Origin: a virus
Direction: 5' to 3' (one strand)
IMG/VR virus record: IMGVR_UViG_3300020428_000847
Coordinates: 1-40,356 of that record
Length of the DNA: 40,356 nt
Shown here piece by piece: positions 39,520-40,356 of this stretch. Position numbers and translations under genes: made by a program. The notes beneath the pieces were generated by a model. It made no database searches, was not told the origin of the DNA, and saw only the letters and a program-made list of their open reading frames with translations. Within the stretch, counting starts at the first letter, position 1, and each line of letters begins with the position of its first letter.

Positions 39520-40267
39520 CACTTGTCTCCTTCTCTCTGTCTTGTATTGCTAATGATCTAATGTAGCTTCTAGTAACTAGATCACAAAACCTTTGGAACT
39601 GTACACCTATCTGTCCGTGTGCATACATACGAATACTGTCTGTTGCTCCTGTGTTTACTACACATCTCAGTTTAATTGGATTAATTAAGAATGTCTTACC
39701 TAACTGATTAGGTACAAGACCAAAGTCTTCTACTACTGTATGACAATCCAATCCTGGTTCGTTAATACAAGTCATAAGTGGTAAAGGCCAGCCAATCAAA
39801 TCTAGTGTATCTACGTTATCAGTTGGCTTGTCTATATTAAAATTATGTGGTCGAACATAGCCACCTGGCTTCACATTCCACATATTTAATTTGTTAAGTT
39901 TGTCTATTGCTGAATTGTTAAACCACCAGTCAGCTATTTCCGTAACATCTGCTCCTGGCATCTCAAACCATTTGTTATTGTATAAGGTTAGTCCTTCTAC
40001 TTCGCCCAATGGTAAGGGTTTCATCTTAGTAGCAACTCTATCTGCTTCTAGTCTTGCTTTATAATTAAATGCAAGATCCACGTAGTCATGTTGATTAACA
40101 CACTTCATATCTAGTTCAAGAAAACCAATCTTGTTAGAAAGCATTTGTTGTATTACCCATTTACAAACGGTAACACCATCTTTCTGATTCATATCACTAG
40201 GTAGGTGCGGAAGTTTAAAAGTTTTTTCTTTATGTGTGTTATAAAATAATTCTGTTTCTTTATCCAT
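39512..40267 (-). CDS. Asp/Asn beta-hydroxylase-like protein, tentative
   Basis: A 251-residue protein. Two late segments suggest a 2-oxoglutarate barrel: W-N-V-K-P-G-G-Y-V-R-P-H-N-F-N (H141) and I-N-P-I-K-L-R-C-V-V-N-T-G then S-I-R-M-Y-A-H-G (H217). These resemble the aspartyl/asparaginyl beta-hydroxylase pattern, but the H-x-D motif is not clear, so the call is tentative. It overlaps the next oxygenase and probably shares its mRNA. The ribosome site is a weak GAGAAG. The tRNA-Thr gene lies 14 bases upstream. Confidence 0.5.
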   Translation of the reverse strand: MDKETELFYNTHKEKTFKLPHLPSDMNQKDGVTVCKWVIQQMLSNKIGFLELDMKCVNQHDYVDLAFNYKARLEADRVATKMKPLPLGEVEGLTLYNNKWFEMPGADVTEIADWWFNNSAIDKLNKLNMWNVKPGGYVRPHNFNIDKPTDNVDTLDLIGWPLPLMTCINEPGLDCHTVVEDFGLVPNQLGKTFLINPIKLRCVVNTGATDSIRMYAHGQIGVQFQRFCDLVTRSYIRSLAIQDREKETSDV

Positions 40268-40281
40268 AGTCTTCTCAAAAA

Positions 40282-40356
40282 TGGTGCCGCTTCACGGATT
40301 TGAACCGCGGACCTACTGATTACAAATCAGTTGCTCTACCAACTGAGCTAAAGCGG
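40282..40356 (-). tRNA. tRNA-Thr, anticodon TGT (first base outside window)
   Basis: Minus-strand cloverleaf: acceptor (G)CCGCTT pairs with AAGCGGC, D arm GCTC/GAGC, anticodon loop TTTGTAA (anticodon TGT), T arm CGCGG TTCAAAT CCGTG, discriminator A and encoded CCA (40284-40282). Only the 5' G should lie beyond the edge. Confidence 0.92.

Noticed and set aside
38235-40356. tRNA genes as phage integration sites
   Set aside because: Both tRNAs are complete or nearly so with phage-type promoters, and no integrase or flanking repeat was found.

Overview
The window looks like part of a large, low-GC, T4-like myovirus from the sea, related in gene content to phages of SAR11-type alphaproteobacteria and cyanobacteria. 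The grounds are: a T4-type ATP-dependent DNA ligase, a GroES-like co-chaperonin, MazG, many small 2-oxoglutarate oxygenases, UV endonuclease, very long tail-fibre genes with the fibre N-terminal signature INIG..AN.GTGD..R.AF.K...NF..L, an S74 fibre chaperone, tRNA genes, and promoters of the T4 late type (NATAAATA). No integrase, terminase, capsid or photosynthesis gene is present, so the host cannot be fixed from this segment. The classification is inference from families; no database search was possible.

Layout. 1-3.6 kb (minus): a sugar-nucleotide type cytidylyltransferase cut by the window edge, a cupin and a small membrane protein behind an early promoter, then two paralogous oxygenases, MazG, GroES and a small acidic protein. 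3.6-4.3 kb (minus): a 173-residue fragment-like homologue of the DNA polymerase III alpha core and a short helical protein. 4.3-23.5 kb (minus): a 19 kb adhesion block of nine virion genes: fibres, an esterase fused to Ig-like repeats, a YHYH protein, two subtilisin-like proteins, a fibre ending in a cupredoxin-like copper site, and a 2247-residue fibre led by an IscA-type iron-sulfur protein. 23.5-30 kb: a lone plus-strand zinc-ribbon gene, then minus-strand superoxide dismutase, UV endonuclease UvdE, membrane-anchored glucosaminidase, a glycosyltransferase-like protein, a cupin-like oxygenase, a QueD-like protein, two related oxygenases and a nucleotide-fold protein. 30.0-34.0 kb (plus): an inverted island with a fibre carrying the S74 chaperone, a second virion protein and a small ORF. 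34.0-40.4 kb (minus): a membrane protein, a virion protein, a conserved phage protein of unknown role, DNA ligase, tRNA-Arg, a small lipoprotein, a winged-helix protein, two more oxygenase-like proteins and tRNA-Thr at the edge.

Regulation can be read directly. Ten minus-strand promoters of host sigma-70 form (TTGAC[A/T], mostly 17 bp, then TATAAT-like) stand before metabolic, repair, lysis, ligase and tRNA genes. T4-late-like NATAAATA boxes stand before virion genes and before iscA. At several genes the box lies so close to the ATG that the mRNA would be nearly leaderless.

Best candidates for something new: a tail adhesion block that joins enzymes (esterase, subtilases) and metal sites (cupredoxin, YHYH), led by an IscA gene in the same late operon; a phage Mn-type superoxide dismutase; a QueD homologue missing two of three usual zinc histidines; and catalytically altered members of the oxygenase and subtilase pairs.
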